DNA of 54,324 nt from Actinomycetota bacterium. Its GTDB lineage: Bacteria; Actinomycetota; Actinomycetes; Nanopelagicales; Nanopelagicaceae. The stretch's first letter is position 1. The number at the start of each line of letters is the position of its first letter. The stretch spans positions 1 to 54,324 of the forward strand of contig JAQBVO010000010.1 of assembly GCA_027728065.1 (NCBI GenBank), written 5' to 3'. Below, piece by piece: positions 39,011 to 47,240 of this stretch. The notes beneath the pieces are model-generated. The model was given only the letters and a program-made list of their open reading frames with translations. It did no database searches and was not told the origin of the DNA. The translations under genes were made by a program, and so were the position numbers.

Positions 39011-39038
39011 TTGATTACCTTGCAGTAGCCAGTAGATT
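39011..39038 (+). promoter_or_regulatory. fabG-fabI promoter (TTGATT-N16-TAGATT, leaderless)
   Basis: A -35-like TTGATT at 39011-39016 and a -10 TAGATT at 39033-39038 are 16 bases apart. Seven bases later comes the fabG ATG at 39046. This is one of the best formed promoters in the window and gives a leaderless fabG-fabI mRNA. Confidence 0.6.
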
Positions 39039-39045
39039 TGCGCTC

Positions 39046-39750
39046 ATGAATTCACTCGCCCTCGTTACTGGTGGAAATCGTGGTATCGGTTTAGCCATAG
39101 CTAACGCACTCAAGGCCGCTGGCCATCAGGTGGTAATTACCTATCGAATGGACCCGCCACCAGCTGGTCACAACTGCGTAGTGATGGATGTTGCATCGAC
39201 GCAGAGTGTAGATGCGGCCTTTGATGCCATCGAAATACAGTGGGGTATCCCGGAAATCATCGTAGCAAATGCTGGTATCACCCGAGATGGCCTTGTCATG
39301 CGGATGAGCGATTCGGATTTTGAGGATGTAGTCAATGCCAATCTCACCGGCGCATTTCGTGTTGCACGTCGTGCGACGAAAGGTCTATTAAAGTTAAAGC
39401 GTGGACGTTTGATTTTTGTAGGTTCAGTCGTCGGTGCTATAGGTTCTGGCGGCCAAGTTAATTACGCAGCGAGCAAATCCGGTCTTGTTGGAATGGCTAG
39501 ATCCTTTGCCCGAGAGTTAGGCAGTCGCGGCGTAACTGCCAACGTAATTGCACCTGGCTTTGTAGAGACCGATATGACTTCAGGTTTAGATGATAAGCGC
39601 CGCAGTGAAATTGCGGGTTCAATTCCATTAGAACGTTTTTGTACGGCAGAGGAGATTGCAGATGTTGTTACTTTCATCGCATCACCACAGGCAAGCTATA
39701 TCACCGGGGCACTCATCCCAGTTGATGGCGGATTAGGAATGGGACATTAA
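39046..39750 (+). CDS. fabG: 3-oxoacyl-ACP reductase FabG (MabA-like)
   Basis: A 234-residue short-chain dehydrogenase that reduces 3-oxoacyl-ACP with NADPH in fatty acid elongation. The cofactor loop TGGNRGIGLAIA starts at residue 8. NAGITRDGL follows, and the catalytic Tyr140 and Lys144 are in YAASKSG. The ending ITGALIPVDGGLGMGH is typical. fabI follows directly with no gap, the same arrangement as mabA-inhA in mycobacteria. Confidence 0.95.
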   Translation: MNSLALVTGGNRGIGLAIANALKAAGHQVVITYRMDPPPAGHNCVVMDVASTQSVDAAFDAIEIQWGIPEIIVANAGITRDGLVMRMSDSDFEDVVNANLTGAFRVARRATKGLLKLKRGRLIFVGSVVGAIGSGGQVNYAASKSGLVGMARSFARELGSRGVTANVIAPGFVETDMTSGLDDKRRSEIAGSIPLERFCTAEEIADVVTFIASPQASYITGALIPVDGGLGMGH

Positions 39751-40521
39751 ATGGGAATTCTTGAAGGTAAAAAAATCCTTGTAACAGGCGTACTTACCGA
39801 TGCATCGATTGCATTTCATATAGCACGTATTGCCCAAGAACAAGGCGGTGAGGTGATTTTATCTTCCTATGGCCGCGTACTCTCACTAACAACTCGCATC
39901 GCTGGCAGACTTGCAAAACCTGTACCCATCATCGAGTTAGATGTAACAAATACCCAGGATTTGCAGGCCCTGCAATCTCGTGTTCGAGAGCATTTTCCCG
40001 AAGGCCTAGATGGGGTTGTGCACTCCATTGGTTTTGCGCCAGAGAGCGCCCTTGGCGGGAATTTTTTAAATACCTCATGGGAGGATGTTTCAACAGCGTT
40101 GCATGTTTCGGCATATTCGCTCAAAGCGCTAACAATGGCTGCTCGTCCCCTTTTTAATGGTGGGGGATCGGTAGTGGGTTTAGATTTTGATGCCAGCGTC
40201 GCCTGGCCACACTATGACTGGATGGGTGTTGCCAAAGCCGCCCTTGAATCCACCTCGCGCTATCTCGCCCGAGATTTAGGTGCAGATAATATTCGCATTA
40301 ATCTCATTGCAGCCGGTCCGATCCGCACCATGGCTGCAAAATCTATCCCTGGATTTAGTGAGTTTGAAAAAGTTTGGAATGAGCGATCTCCGCTCTCCTG
40401 GGATGTCGGCGACCCAGTTCCTGCAGCCTTGGCATCTGTCGCTCTCTTATCGGATTGGTTTCCAAAGACTACGGGGGAAATTATCCATGTCGATGGTGGA
40501 GTCCATGCGGTAGGTGCTTAA
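39751..40521 (+). CDS. fabI: Enoyl-ACP reductase FabI (InhA-like)
   Basis: A 256-residue NADH-dependent enoyl-ACP reductase that completes each fatty acid elongation cycle. The N-terminus GKKILVTGVLTDASIAFHIA is the divergent SDR cofactor site. VHSIGFAPESALGG follows, and the catalytic Tyr155 and Lys162 lie in YDWMGVAKAALES. The product is close to the InhA subgroup, the target class of isoniazid-type and triclosan-type inhibitors. No terminator follows; the next 200 bases are the infC leader. Confidence 0.95.
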   Translation: MGILEGKKILVTGVLTDASIAFHIARIAQEQGGEVILSSYGRVLSLTTRIAGRLAKPVPIIELDVTNTQDLQALQSRVREHFPEGLDGVVHSIGFAPESALGGNFLNTSWEDVSTALHVSAYSLKALTMAARPLFNGGGSVVGLDFDASVAWPHYDWMGVAKAALESTSRYLARDLGADNIRINLIAAGPIRTMAAKSIPGFSEFEKVWNERSPLSWDVGDPVPAALASVALLSDWFPKTTGEIIHVDGGVHAVGA

Positions 40522-40532
40522 AAACCAGGGAT

Positions 40533-40735
40533 TTCACTCTCAAGCAGAGCTACGCTACTCTTGTGCCCAGACCAGTGGTCTAACAGCTCACTGCAAGAGG
40601 AGTTACCGCTCCCACCTAAATCGCACATCATGAGCGATCTGGTTTGTCGGATGGAAAGTAGTTTTTGCATCCTTGCGGTTTTCTCGTGCAGGCGCTGTAA
40701 CACCAAAGCGTTTACTCAACCAAAAGGAGCACACA
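40533..40735 (+). promoter_or_regulatory. infC promoter and structured 5' leader
   Basis: A plausible promoter is TTCACT at 40533-40538, 17 bases, then TACTCT at 40556-40561. The presumed transcript begins with a hairpin AGACC-AGT-GGTCT at 40569-40581. A GGAG/CTCC stem lies near 40600-40615 and an ATCGC/GCGAT pair around 40619-40637. The leader is about 170 bases long, unusual in a window where many genes seem leaderless, and ends in AAAGGAG at 40723-40729. Autoregulatory leaders (IF3 or L20 mediated) are known before infC in other bacteria. I do not recognise this one as a named family. Confidence 0.5.
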
Positions 40736-41326
40736 GTCACCACAGAACCACGCATCAATGATCGAATCCGCACACCTCAAATCCGCCTGATCGGACATAC
40801 CGGTCAGCAGGTAGGGGTTGTCGATATCGATGCCGCGTTAAAGATGGCAGATGAGGTTGGTCTCGACTTAGTCGAAATCGCACCAGAGGCCAATCCACCC
40901 GTATGCAAGATTATGGACTTCGGAAAATATAAGTACGAAGTTGCGCAGAAGGCGCGGGAGGCGCGAGCAAACCAGACCCACATTGTGGTTAAGGAAGTGC
41001 GTTTAACACCAAAAATCGAGAGCCATGACTACGAGACAAAGCGTAATCAAGTTGAGAAGTTTCTCAAGGGTGGAGACAAGGTGAAGGTGACGATGAAGTT
41101 CCGAGGACGTGAGCAAACGCGGCCAGAGCTTGGATACAGATTGCTAGAACGTCTGGCAACAGATATTGCGCAGTTTGGATTCATTGAGTTCGCCCCCAAG
41201 CAAGAGGGTCGAAACATGACGATGGTAATTGGACCGACGAAGAAGAAAACGGAAGCGATTGCAGAGGCCAAGGCGGCACGTAAGGCCAAAGCCACTGCAA
41301 GTGCAGAGAAAAAGGATGGAGCATAA
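40736..41326 (+). CDS. infC: Translation initiation factor IF-3 (probable GTC start)
   Basis: A 196-residue IF3 that keeps ribosomal subunits apart and checks initiator tRNA and start codon. The N-domain opens [11 protein letters not shown] and has [15 protein letters not shown]; the linker has [15 protein letters not shown]; the C-domain has [19 protein letters not shown] and a lysine- and alanine-rich tail. There is no ATG, GTG or TTG at the family start position. GTC 40736 is six bases after AGGAG and aligns with the AUC/AUU start of other infC genes. A TTG at 40673 would add 21 residues that translate through the ribosome binding site. The gene is certain; the start is inferred. Confidence 0.9.
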   Translation, partial: VTTEPRINDRIRTPQIRLIGHTGQQVGVVDIDAALKMADEVGLDLVEIAPEANPPVCKIMDFGKYKYEVAQKAREARANQTHIVVKEVRLTPKIESHDYETKRNQVEKFLKGGDKVKVTMKFRGREQTRPELGYRLLERLATDIAQFGFIEFAPKQEGRNMTMVIGPTKKKTEAIAEAKAARKAKATASAEKKDGA

Positions 41327-41328
41327 AG

Positions 41329-41526
41329 ATGCCAAAGATGAAAACGCACAGCGGAGCAAAGAAGACTTTCCGCGTAACAGGCACAGGAAAGATCATGCAT
41401 GAGCGCGCTGGAAAGCGTCACTTGTTGGAGCATAAATCTTCACGCCTCACACGCCGTCTCTCAACCGAGCAGTCAGCAAAGCCAACTGTCACAATGACAG
41501 CCAAGCGCATGCTTGGATTGAAATAA
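41329..41526 (+). CDS. rpmI: 50S ribosomal protein L35
   Basis: A 65-residue, very basic ribosomal protein. It begins [18 protein letters not shown] and ends [17 protein letters not shown], a complete L35. It lies two bases after infC and before rplT, the universal infC-rpmI-rplT order. AAAGA upstream is a modest ribosome binding site, so coupling to infC is likely. Confidence 0.97.
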   Translation: MPKMKTHSGAKKTFRVTGTGKIMHERAGKRHLLEHKSSRLTRRLSTEQSAKPTVTMTAKRMLGLK

Positions 41527-41540
41527 GGAGTGTGAGCTAA

Positions 41541-41900
41541 ATGAGAGTAAAACGTGGAGTTCACGCCGCTAAGAAGCGCCGTACAACGCTAGAGCGCGCC
41601 AGCGGTTATCGCGGCCAACGCTCACGTCTTTTTACAAAGGCGAAAGAGCAAGTCATGCACTCAATGGTCTATGCATTCAATGACCGTAAAGATAAGAAGG
41701 GCGAGTTTCGCCGGTTATGGATTCAACGTATCAATGCAGGCTGCCGTGCTCATGGTTTGACCTACAACCGTTTCATCCAGGGTTTAAAGGCGGCAGGTGT
41801 TGAGGTAGATCGTCGTGTTCTCTCAGATCTTGCAACCAATGATCCAGCTACTTTCAAAACTCTTGTCGATTTAGCTCGTAAGAACCTCATCGAAGCTTAA
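41541..41900 (+). CDS. rplT: 50S ribosomal protein L20
   Basis: A 119-residue L20, needed early in 50S assembly. It begins [20 protein letters not shown] with the basic N-terminal helix, then [20 protein letters not shown] and [20 protein letters not shown]. It can act as a translational repressor of its own operon in other bacteria. AAGGAGTG at 41525-41532 provides the ribosome binding site. Confidence 0.97.
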   Translation: MRVKRGVHAAKKRRTTLERASGYRGQRSRLFTKAKEQVMHSMVYAFNDRKDKKGEFRRLWIQRINAGCRAHGLTYNRFIQGLKAAGVEVDRRVLSDLATNDPATFKTLVDLARKNLIEA

Positions 41901-41908
41901 AAACGCCA

Positions 41909-42691
41909 ATGATTGAGAGCCTTAACTCGCCACATATTGCGCGAGTTAAGGCTCTGGTTGGTTCTAGGGGTAGTAAAGAGAGAAAAAGTAAGAACCAGTT
42001 TGTAGCCGAAGGTTTGCAATGTATTCGCGAAGCTCTTACTTCACTAGGTGGTCCAGAGATTGAAACCTTGTATGTAACAACAAAGGCAATAGGTAAAGTC
42101 GAGAAAATTGCCGATTTAAATCAATTCAATGTTATCGATGTCAGCTATGAAGTAATGCAAGAGATGTCAGAGACAATTACTCCGCAGGGCATTCTCGCTG
42201 TATGTACTATTCCGCAACACAATATAGATTCAATACCACTGACTGGCTCTCGCAGATTCATTTATCTTTGTCAGCTCCAGGACCCTGGGAATGCAGGTAC
42301 GATTTTGCGATCAGCCGATGCATTTGGAATGGATGCAGTAATAACATCGCCAGGTAGTGTTGATATGTATTCTCCAAAAGTTGTGCGAAGCACCGCAGGA
42401 TCTCTCTGGCACATACCTGTATTTGAAGGAGTAGTACTTGAAGATCTACTGCACTCAGGAATCCATGCATTTGCACTCGGTGCTACTGGCAAGACAACTT
42501 TAAATCAATATAGTGTTACTGGCGATATCGTTGCAGTCTTTGGAAATGAAGCACGCGGTCTTTCATCAGTGCAATCAATGGCGCCATTGGATGTAGTGAG
42601 TATCCCTATGCCGGGGGATGCTGAAAGCCTAAATCTTTCGGCAGCGGCCTCAATAGTTATGTATCACCTCTCGAATATGCCGACTTCTTAA
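41909..42691 (+). CDS. SpoU/TrmH-family 23S rRNA/tRNA 2'-O-methyltransferase
   Basis: A 260-residue SPOUT methyltransferase with an N-terminal substrate-binding domain (about 1-100, SRGSKERKSKNQFVAEGLQ) and the knotted catalytic domain. The three SpoU motifs are QLQDPGNAGTILRSADAFG, VFGNEARGL and IPMPGDAESLNLSAAASI, the last two lining the SAM site. It resembles TsnR-like proteins often found next to rplT in actinobacteria. The modified nucleotide is not identifiable from sequence. It starts eight bases after rplT. Confidence 0.9.
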   Translation: MIESLNSPHIARVKALVGSRGSKERKSKNQFVAEGLQCIREALTSLGGPEIETLYVTTKAIGKVEKIADLNQFNVIDVSYEVMQEMSETITPQGILAVCTIPQHNIDSIPLTGSRRFIYLCQLQDPGNAGTILRSADAFGMDAVITSPGSVDMYSPKVVRSTAGSLWHIPVFEGVVLEDLLHSGIHAFALGATGKTTLNQYSVTGDIVAVFGNEARGLSSVQSMAPLDVVSIPMPGDAESLNLSAAASIVMYHLSNMPTS

Positions 42692-42703
42692 AGTTCGACC
42701 AGA

Positions 42704-42709
42704 TAGACT
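42704..42709 (+). promoter_or_regulatory. -10 element TAGACT for pheS (leaderless)
   Basis: TAGACT ends six bases before ATG 42716, and no ribosome binding site intervenes. The -35 region (around 42681) is weak. I see no T-box-like or Phe-rich leader peptide in the short spacer. Confidence 0.5.
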
Positions 42710-42715
42710 CGCCCC

Positions 42716-43723
42716 ATGCACGATGATGAAGTAGCAGTATGGGTATCTAATGCTGCGAAGGCCTTCAAGGCGGCGAAGGATTTAGATCAGCTCAAAAGCG
42801 CGCGGTTGGCACATGCTGGAGATAAGTCCCCTCTCGCCCTTGCCTCTCGGGGACTCGGTGCGCTCTCTCCAGATGAAAAGGCGCGCTTTGGAAAGATTGT
42901 CGGCGATGCCAAAGCGGCAATTGCATCGGCGCTAGCATCGGTAACAACCGAGCTAGAGGCTGCCCGCGATTCAAAGATTCTCCTTGAAGAGATAGTCGAT
43001 GTAACGCTGCCATCTAATCGCTTGCATAGAGGCGGTCTTCATCCCATTTCAATCATGATGAATGAGATTAGTGATTTCTTTATTGAACAGGGTTTCACTG
43101 TGGAGGAAGGCCCAGAGATGGAGTCGGGTTGGCTCAATTTTGATGCGCTCAATATGCCAGCTGATCATCCTGCTCGAACAGTGCAAGATACATTTTTCCT
43201 TGAACCAGTTGAATCTGGAATAGTTCTTCGCACGCAGACATCACCTGTACAGATACGTACCATGTTGACATCGCAGCCACCGATTTACATCATCTCGCCA
43301 GGTCGAACATTTCGCGCCGATGAGCTCGATGCCACACATAGCCCCGTTTTTCACCAAGTTGAAGGACTTGTTATCGACCGTGAAATCACCATGGCGCACC
43401 TGAAAGGCACTCTGGATCACTTTGCCCAGGCGATGTTCGGTCCAGATGTCACCACACGTCTGCGTCCATCCTTTTTTCCCTTCACCGAGCCAAGCGCCGA
43501 AGTAGATGTCTTCTTCAACAATCGCTGGATCGAATGGGGCGGTTGTGGAATGGTCAATCCAAAGGTTCTTACAACTTGTGGTATCGATATCGAGATTTAT
43601 TCGGGCTTTGCATTTGGTATGGGAATCGAACGCACACTCATGGTCCGACATGGCCTAACAGATATGCATGACATCGTCGAAGGTGACCTGCGCTTTACAA
43701 GGCAGTTTGGAGTTGGTCTCTAA
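42716..43723 (+). CDS. pheS: Phenylalanine-tRNA ligase alpha subunit
   Basis: A 335-residue catalytic subunit of the heterotetrameric PheRS. The N-terminal coiled-coil (about 10-85) binds tRNA. The class II motifs include MMNEISDFFIEQGFTVEEGPE (motif 1), TFRADELDATHSPVFHQVEG (motif 2) and GFAFGMGIERTLMVRHG (motif 3). Its stop overlaps the pheT start by one base, so equal amounts of both subunits are made. Confidence 0.97.
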   Translation: MHDDEVAVWVSNAAKAFKAAKDLDQLKSARLAHAGDKSPLALASRGLGALSPDEKARFGKIVGDAKAAIASALASVTTELEAARDSKILLEEIVDVTLPSNRLHRGGLHPISIMMNEISDFFIEQGFTVEEGPEMESGWLNFDALNMPADHPARTVQDTFFLEPVESGIVLRTQTSPVQIRTMLTSQPPIYIISPGRTFRADELDATHSPVFHQVEGLVIDREITMAHLKGTLDHFAQAMFGPDVTTRLRPSFFPFTEPSAEVDVFFNNRWIEWGGCGMVNPKVLTTCGIDIEIYSGFAFGMGIERTLMVRHGLTDMHDIVEGDLRFTRQFGVGL

Positions 43724-46170
43724 TGCGCGCGCCTCTGTCATGGCTAAAAGAGTTTGTCGCTATTCCCGAATCTGTGGGAGCTCAAGTGATTGCAGATTCA
43801 TTTATCCGGGTTGGTTTTGAAGTTGAAGAGATTGTTTATCAGGGGAGAGATTTAACTGGTCCGCTTGTTATTGGAAAAGTCCTCTCTATTGAGGAGATAA
43901 CAGGTCAAAAGAAGCCGATACGTTTTGTGGGTCTTAACTGCGGTCAGGGCCATACACGTTTTGTCATTTGTGGTGCCACTAACTTTGTAGTAGGTGATCT
44001 TGTAGTGGTTGCACTTCCTGGGGCTGTACTACCAGGAGGTTTTGCAATTTCTGCACGTGAAACCTACGGAAAAACCAGCGATGGATTGATCTGTTCTTCG
44101 CGCGAATTAGCCTTAAGTGATGAGCATGCCGGCATCATAGTTCTACCTCATGGACAGGGTGCTATCGGCGATAACGCAATCGAACTACTTTCCATCAATG
44201 ATGTCATCTTTGATATAGCCATAAATCCCGATCGTGGTTATGCGTTGAGCATCCGGGGTCTAGCGCGCGAGATTGCCGGCGCTCTGAACCTATCCTATAG
44301 CGATCCAGTCAATGCGCTACGTTTATTAAAATTAACAGATACTGGCAAAGGTTTAAAGCCTGTACTCAAGGACGGTGGAAGTGTTTTCTACCTGCGCACT
44401 CTGAGCAATTACAATCCGCAATCAACTACGCCACTGTGGATGAAGCGTCGCATTGAAAAGATGGGAATGCGCTCCATCTCATTAGCAGTAGATATCACTA
44501 ACTATGTAATGCTCGAACTTGGACAGCCTCTACATGCATTTGACACTAAGAAAATCTCAGGGGATCTGACGATTGGGCACGTTTCAAAGGCTCAGAAATT
44601 CACAACCCTTGATGGACAAGAGCGCGAAATTAACGGTGAGGACCTCATGGTGATGGATGGCAAACACCCACTTGCTCTGGCTGGAACGATGGGTGGTTTG
44701 GATTCGCAGATCACAGATGCGACCAGAGACATAGCCGTAGAAGCGGTTCGATTTGATCCCGGAGCAATCGCTAAGAACTCTCGGCGTCACAAAATCTCTA
44801 GCGAAGCATCTCGGCGCTTTGAACGCAGCGTTGATTCATCATTGGCAGAGTTCGCATCGGCACGCTGCGCACAACTGCTTATCGAGCTCGGGGGAGCCAC
44901 ACACGTTCAAAGCTTGAGCGCTGGAAAACCCATTTATGCCGATGTTGTAAAGGTCAATCCGGCATATATCTCTCGCACTTTGGGTATGGAAATAACACCT
45001 GCAACGGTAAAGAAGGTTTTAACAACAATGGGCTGCGATGTAGCCTCCGACTTTTCAATCGATCCACCATCATGGCGTTGGGACTTAACTGAGCCCGCAG
45101 ACTTTGTTGAAGAGGTCGCGCGAATGATTGGCTATGACAAGATCCCCTCTATCTTGCCGCCACGACCTAAGCATGCCCGGCTAACTCCGACACAAAAACG
45201 CCGCCGTGCAATCGCAGCATCTCTTGCAGCCCAAGGTTTATCTGAAGTTCAAACATTTCCATTTACCAGTGAAGCCATCATCGAATCTATGGGTTATACC
45301 GGAGAGCGTGCATCTACTTATCGTTTAGCTAATCCAATGTCACAGGATTTTCCAGTACTTCGAACACATCTATTGCCAGGTCTTCTACAGGTTGCCGCGC
45401 GAAATATCGGTCGTGGTGCTAAAGATATCGCAATATTTGAGATCGGCTCCATCTTTCGTAACTCACAGAAATTGCTTCCGGCAATCTCGCCAAGTTTAGA
45501 TACAAGACCAAATCAAAGGGTAATACAGGAGATATTTGCTAGCGTTCCAGTTCAGCATCTACACCTTGCTGCCATTCTGGCAGGTAAGGTTGAGGGTGAG
45601 TCATGGCGTGGAAAGGCTCGCTCCTTTGATTTACATGATGCCATCGCCCACGTCGAGCGAATCCTTGAGTTATCTAATCTAGGTTTTAAGCTAGAGCGCA
45701 GCGAGTTTGCACCGTGGCACCCAGGTCGATGTGTTGAGTTTATTGTCGATGGCAGGCCAGTTGCTCATGCAGGCGAGCTACATCCACGAGTTCTCACGCA
45801 GTTCGCACTGCCTGCACGGGCAGTCGCATTTGTTATCAACCTTGAGGCACTACCGCAGACGCCGATGGTAGCCGCCAGCTCAGTAGTTTCGATGCCGCCT
45901 GCGATTCAAGATGTCGCACTCATCGTCGATATCACCGTGCCAGCTCGTGATGTCGAAGCTGCACTCCGTGAAGGTGCGGGGGAGTTACTTGAATCCATTG
46001 TTCTCTTTGATCGCTATGAAAAAATCGGAGATGCGAAGGTCTCTTTAGCCTTCACCCTTACCTTCCGAAGCGCAGAGAGAACGCTCACGGGCGATGAGGT
46101 TTCGGTAATGCGCGAGGCGGCGACTGCGCGTGCGCTGGAGCTATGTGGGGCAGTTGTCCGTACCGCATAA
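43723..46170 (+). CDS. pheT: Phenylalanine-tRNA ligase beta subunit
   Basis: An 815-residue beta subunit. The N-terminal tRNA-binding OB domain (about 38-150) has FVICGATNFVVGDLVVVALPGA. The B3/B4 editing region follows (about 200-380), then B5 (about 400-475) with PSWRWDLTEPADFVEEVARM, the inactive synthetase-like B6/B7 core, and the anticodon-binding FDX-ACB domain at the C-terminus (PPAIQDVALIVDITVPA). It is a full-length actinobacterial-type PheT. Confidence 0.96.
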   Translation: MRAPLSWLKEFVAIPESVGAQVIADSFIRVGFEVEEIVYQGRDLTGPLVIGKVLSIEEITGQKKPIRFVGLNCGQGHTRFVICGATNFVVGDLVVVALPGAVLPGGFAISARETYGKTSDGLICSSRELALSDEHAGIIVLPHGQGAIGDNAIELLSINDVIFDIAINPDRGYALSIRGLAREIAGALNLSYSDPVNALRLLKLTDTGKGLKPVLKDGGSVFYLRTLSNYNPQSTTPLWMKRRIEKMGMRSISLAVDITNYVMLELGQPLHAFDTKKISGDLTIGHVSKAQKFTTLDGQEREINGEDLMVMDGKHPLALAGTMGGLDSQITDATRDIAVEAVRFDPGAIAKNSRRHKISSEASRRFERSVDSSLAEFASARCAQLLIELGGATHVQSLSAGKPIYADVVKVNPAYISRTLGMEITPATVKKVLTTMGCDVASDFSIDPPSWRWDLTEPADFVEEVARMIGYDKIPSILPPRPKHARLTPTQKRRRAIAASLAAQGLSEVQTFPFTSEAIIESMGYTGERASTYRLANPMSQDFPVLRTHLLPGLLQVAARNIGRGAKDIAIFEIGSIFRNSQKLLPAISPSLDTRPNQRVIQEIFASVPVQHLHLAAILAGKVEGESWRGKARSFDLHDAIAHVERILELSNLGFKLERSEFAPWHPGRCVEFIVDGRPVAHAGELHPRVLTQFALPARAVAFVINLEALPQTPMVAASSVVSMPPAIQDVALIVDITVPARDVEAALREGAGELLESIVLFDRYEKIGDAKVSLAFTLTFRSAERTLTGDEVSVMREAATARALELCGAVVRTA

Positions 46171-46171
46171 A

Positions 46172-46189
46172 TATGCATGAAGTTGCATA
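46172..46189 (+). promoter_or_regulatory. ARG box (ArgR operator) upstream of argC
   Basis: TATGCA at 46172-46177 and TGCATA at 46184-46189 form a perfect inverted repeat with a six-base spacer, 18 bases in all, the normal ARG box length. It begins two bases after the pheT stop and overlaps the argC -35. argR is encoded in the same operon, so feedback repression by arginine is likely. Confidence 0.75.
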
Positions 46190-46211
46190 ATTATAGACAA
46201 TGCTTTAGCAT
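46183..46211 (+). promoter_or_regulatory. argC promoter (TTGCAT-N17-TAGCAT, leaderless)
   Basis: -35 TTGCAT at 46183-46188, 17-base spacer, and -10 TAGCAT at 46206-46211. Six bases later the argC ATG begins at 46218. The right half of the ARG box covers the -35, so ArgR binding would block RNA polymerase. Confidence 0.65.
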
Positions 46212-46217
46212 GGCTCT

Positions 46218-47240
46218 ATGAAAACAGCGATCATTGGTGCAAGTGGTTATGCAGGCGGAGAGCTCTTAAGGCTCTTGGCTATCCATCCACATTTTCTGGT
46301 GACAGTTGTTAGCGCACATAGCAACGCAGGAGAGCAGGTCACTTCAGTACATCCCCAACTTCAAAGTTATGCTGGCAGAACCTTTGTTTCCGTAGATTCG
46401 ATAGATTTCTCAACTATCGAACTTGCATTTCTGGCGCTGCCACATGGTGAATCAGCGGCTTTAATCGCAAAGATTCCTCCACATGTAAAGATTATTGATC
46501 TTGGCGCAGATTACAGATTAGAAGATGCTGCGCAATGGGAAAAGTATTACGGAGGCAAGCACGCTGGCGCATGGGTTTATGGATTGCCAGAATTAGCCCC
46601 CGGACAACGTGAAGCGATCAAGAAGGAAAACAGGGTCGCTAACCCAGGATGTTATGCAACATCAATCTCACTCGGAATCGCTCCCGCACTGGGGCTAATT
46701 GATACAGAGGATATTGTCGTTGTTGCTGCATCTGGCACGACTGGTGCTGGAAGAAGTGCCAAAATCAACCTCATTGGCAGCGAGATAATGGGTGGACTTA
46801 CATCGTACAAGTTTGGTGGTGTCCATCAACATACCCCTGAAATCGAACAAGCGCTATCTGCAGTTGCACAAAGAAGTGCAAAACTTTCTTTTACACCGAT
46901 TCTTGCCCCTATGACTCGCGGGATTCTTGCGACAATTACCGCAAAGTTAAACAAAAATTTGACTACGCAACAGTTACATGATCTTTATCAGAAGTATTAT
47001 GCCAACGAATTTTTTATCGACCTCTTGCCTTTAGATCAGATGCCTAAGACCACCGCTGTAACAGGCAGCAATAAGGTGCAAATTCAAGTCGCAGTCGATG
47101 AACATACGAACCGCTTAGTTGTATCTGTTGCGATTGATAATTTGGGAAAAGGCGCGGCAGGACAAGCGATTCAAAATGCGAACCTTATATGTGGAATCGC
47201 AGAAATCAGTGGACTTGCTTTTGATGGAGTTGGTGCATGA
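46218..47240 (+). CDS. argC: N-acetyl-gamma-glutamyl-phosphate reductase
   Basis: A 340-residue NADPH-dependent enzyme, third step of arginine synthesis. Residues 5-15 (IIGASGYAGGE) form the cofactor loop. The catalytic cysteine is in NPGCYATSISLGIAPAL. FGGVHQHTPEIEQAL and PMTRGILATI are family motifs. It is first in the arginine operon and overlaps argJ by four bases (ATGA). Confidence 0.96.
   Translation: MKTAIIGASGYAGGELLRLLAIHPHFLVTVVSAHSNAGEQVTSVHPQLQSYAGRTFVSVDSIDFSTIELAFLALPHGESAALIAKIPPHVKIIDLGADYRLEDAAQWEKYYGGKHAGAWVYGLPELAPGQREAIKKENRVANPGCYATSISLGIAPALGLIDTEDIVVVAASGTTGAGRSAKINLIGSEIMGGLTSYKFGGVHQHTPEIEQALSAVAQRSAKLSFTPILAPMTRGILATITAKLNKNLTTQQLHDLYQKYYANEFFIDLLPLDQMPKTTAVTGSNKVQIQVAVDEHTNRLVVSVAIDNLGKGAAGQAIQNANLICGIAEISGLAFDGVGA

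Noticed and set aside
40560-40640. tRNA-like segment (AGTGGTCTAA resembles a D-loop)
   Set aside because: No T-loop consensus, no acceptor stem and no anticodon arm can be drawn.
40673-40735. TTG 40673 as the infC start, adding 21 residues
   Set aside because: The extra residues do not match IF3, and the AAAGGAG ribosome binding site would be inside the coding part. GTC 40736 fits the family alignment better.
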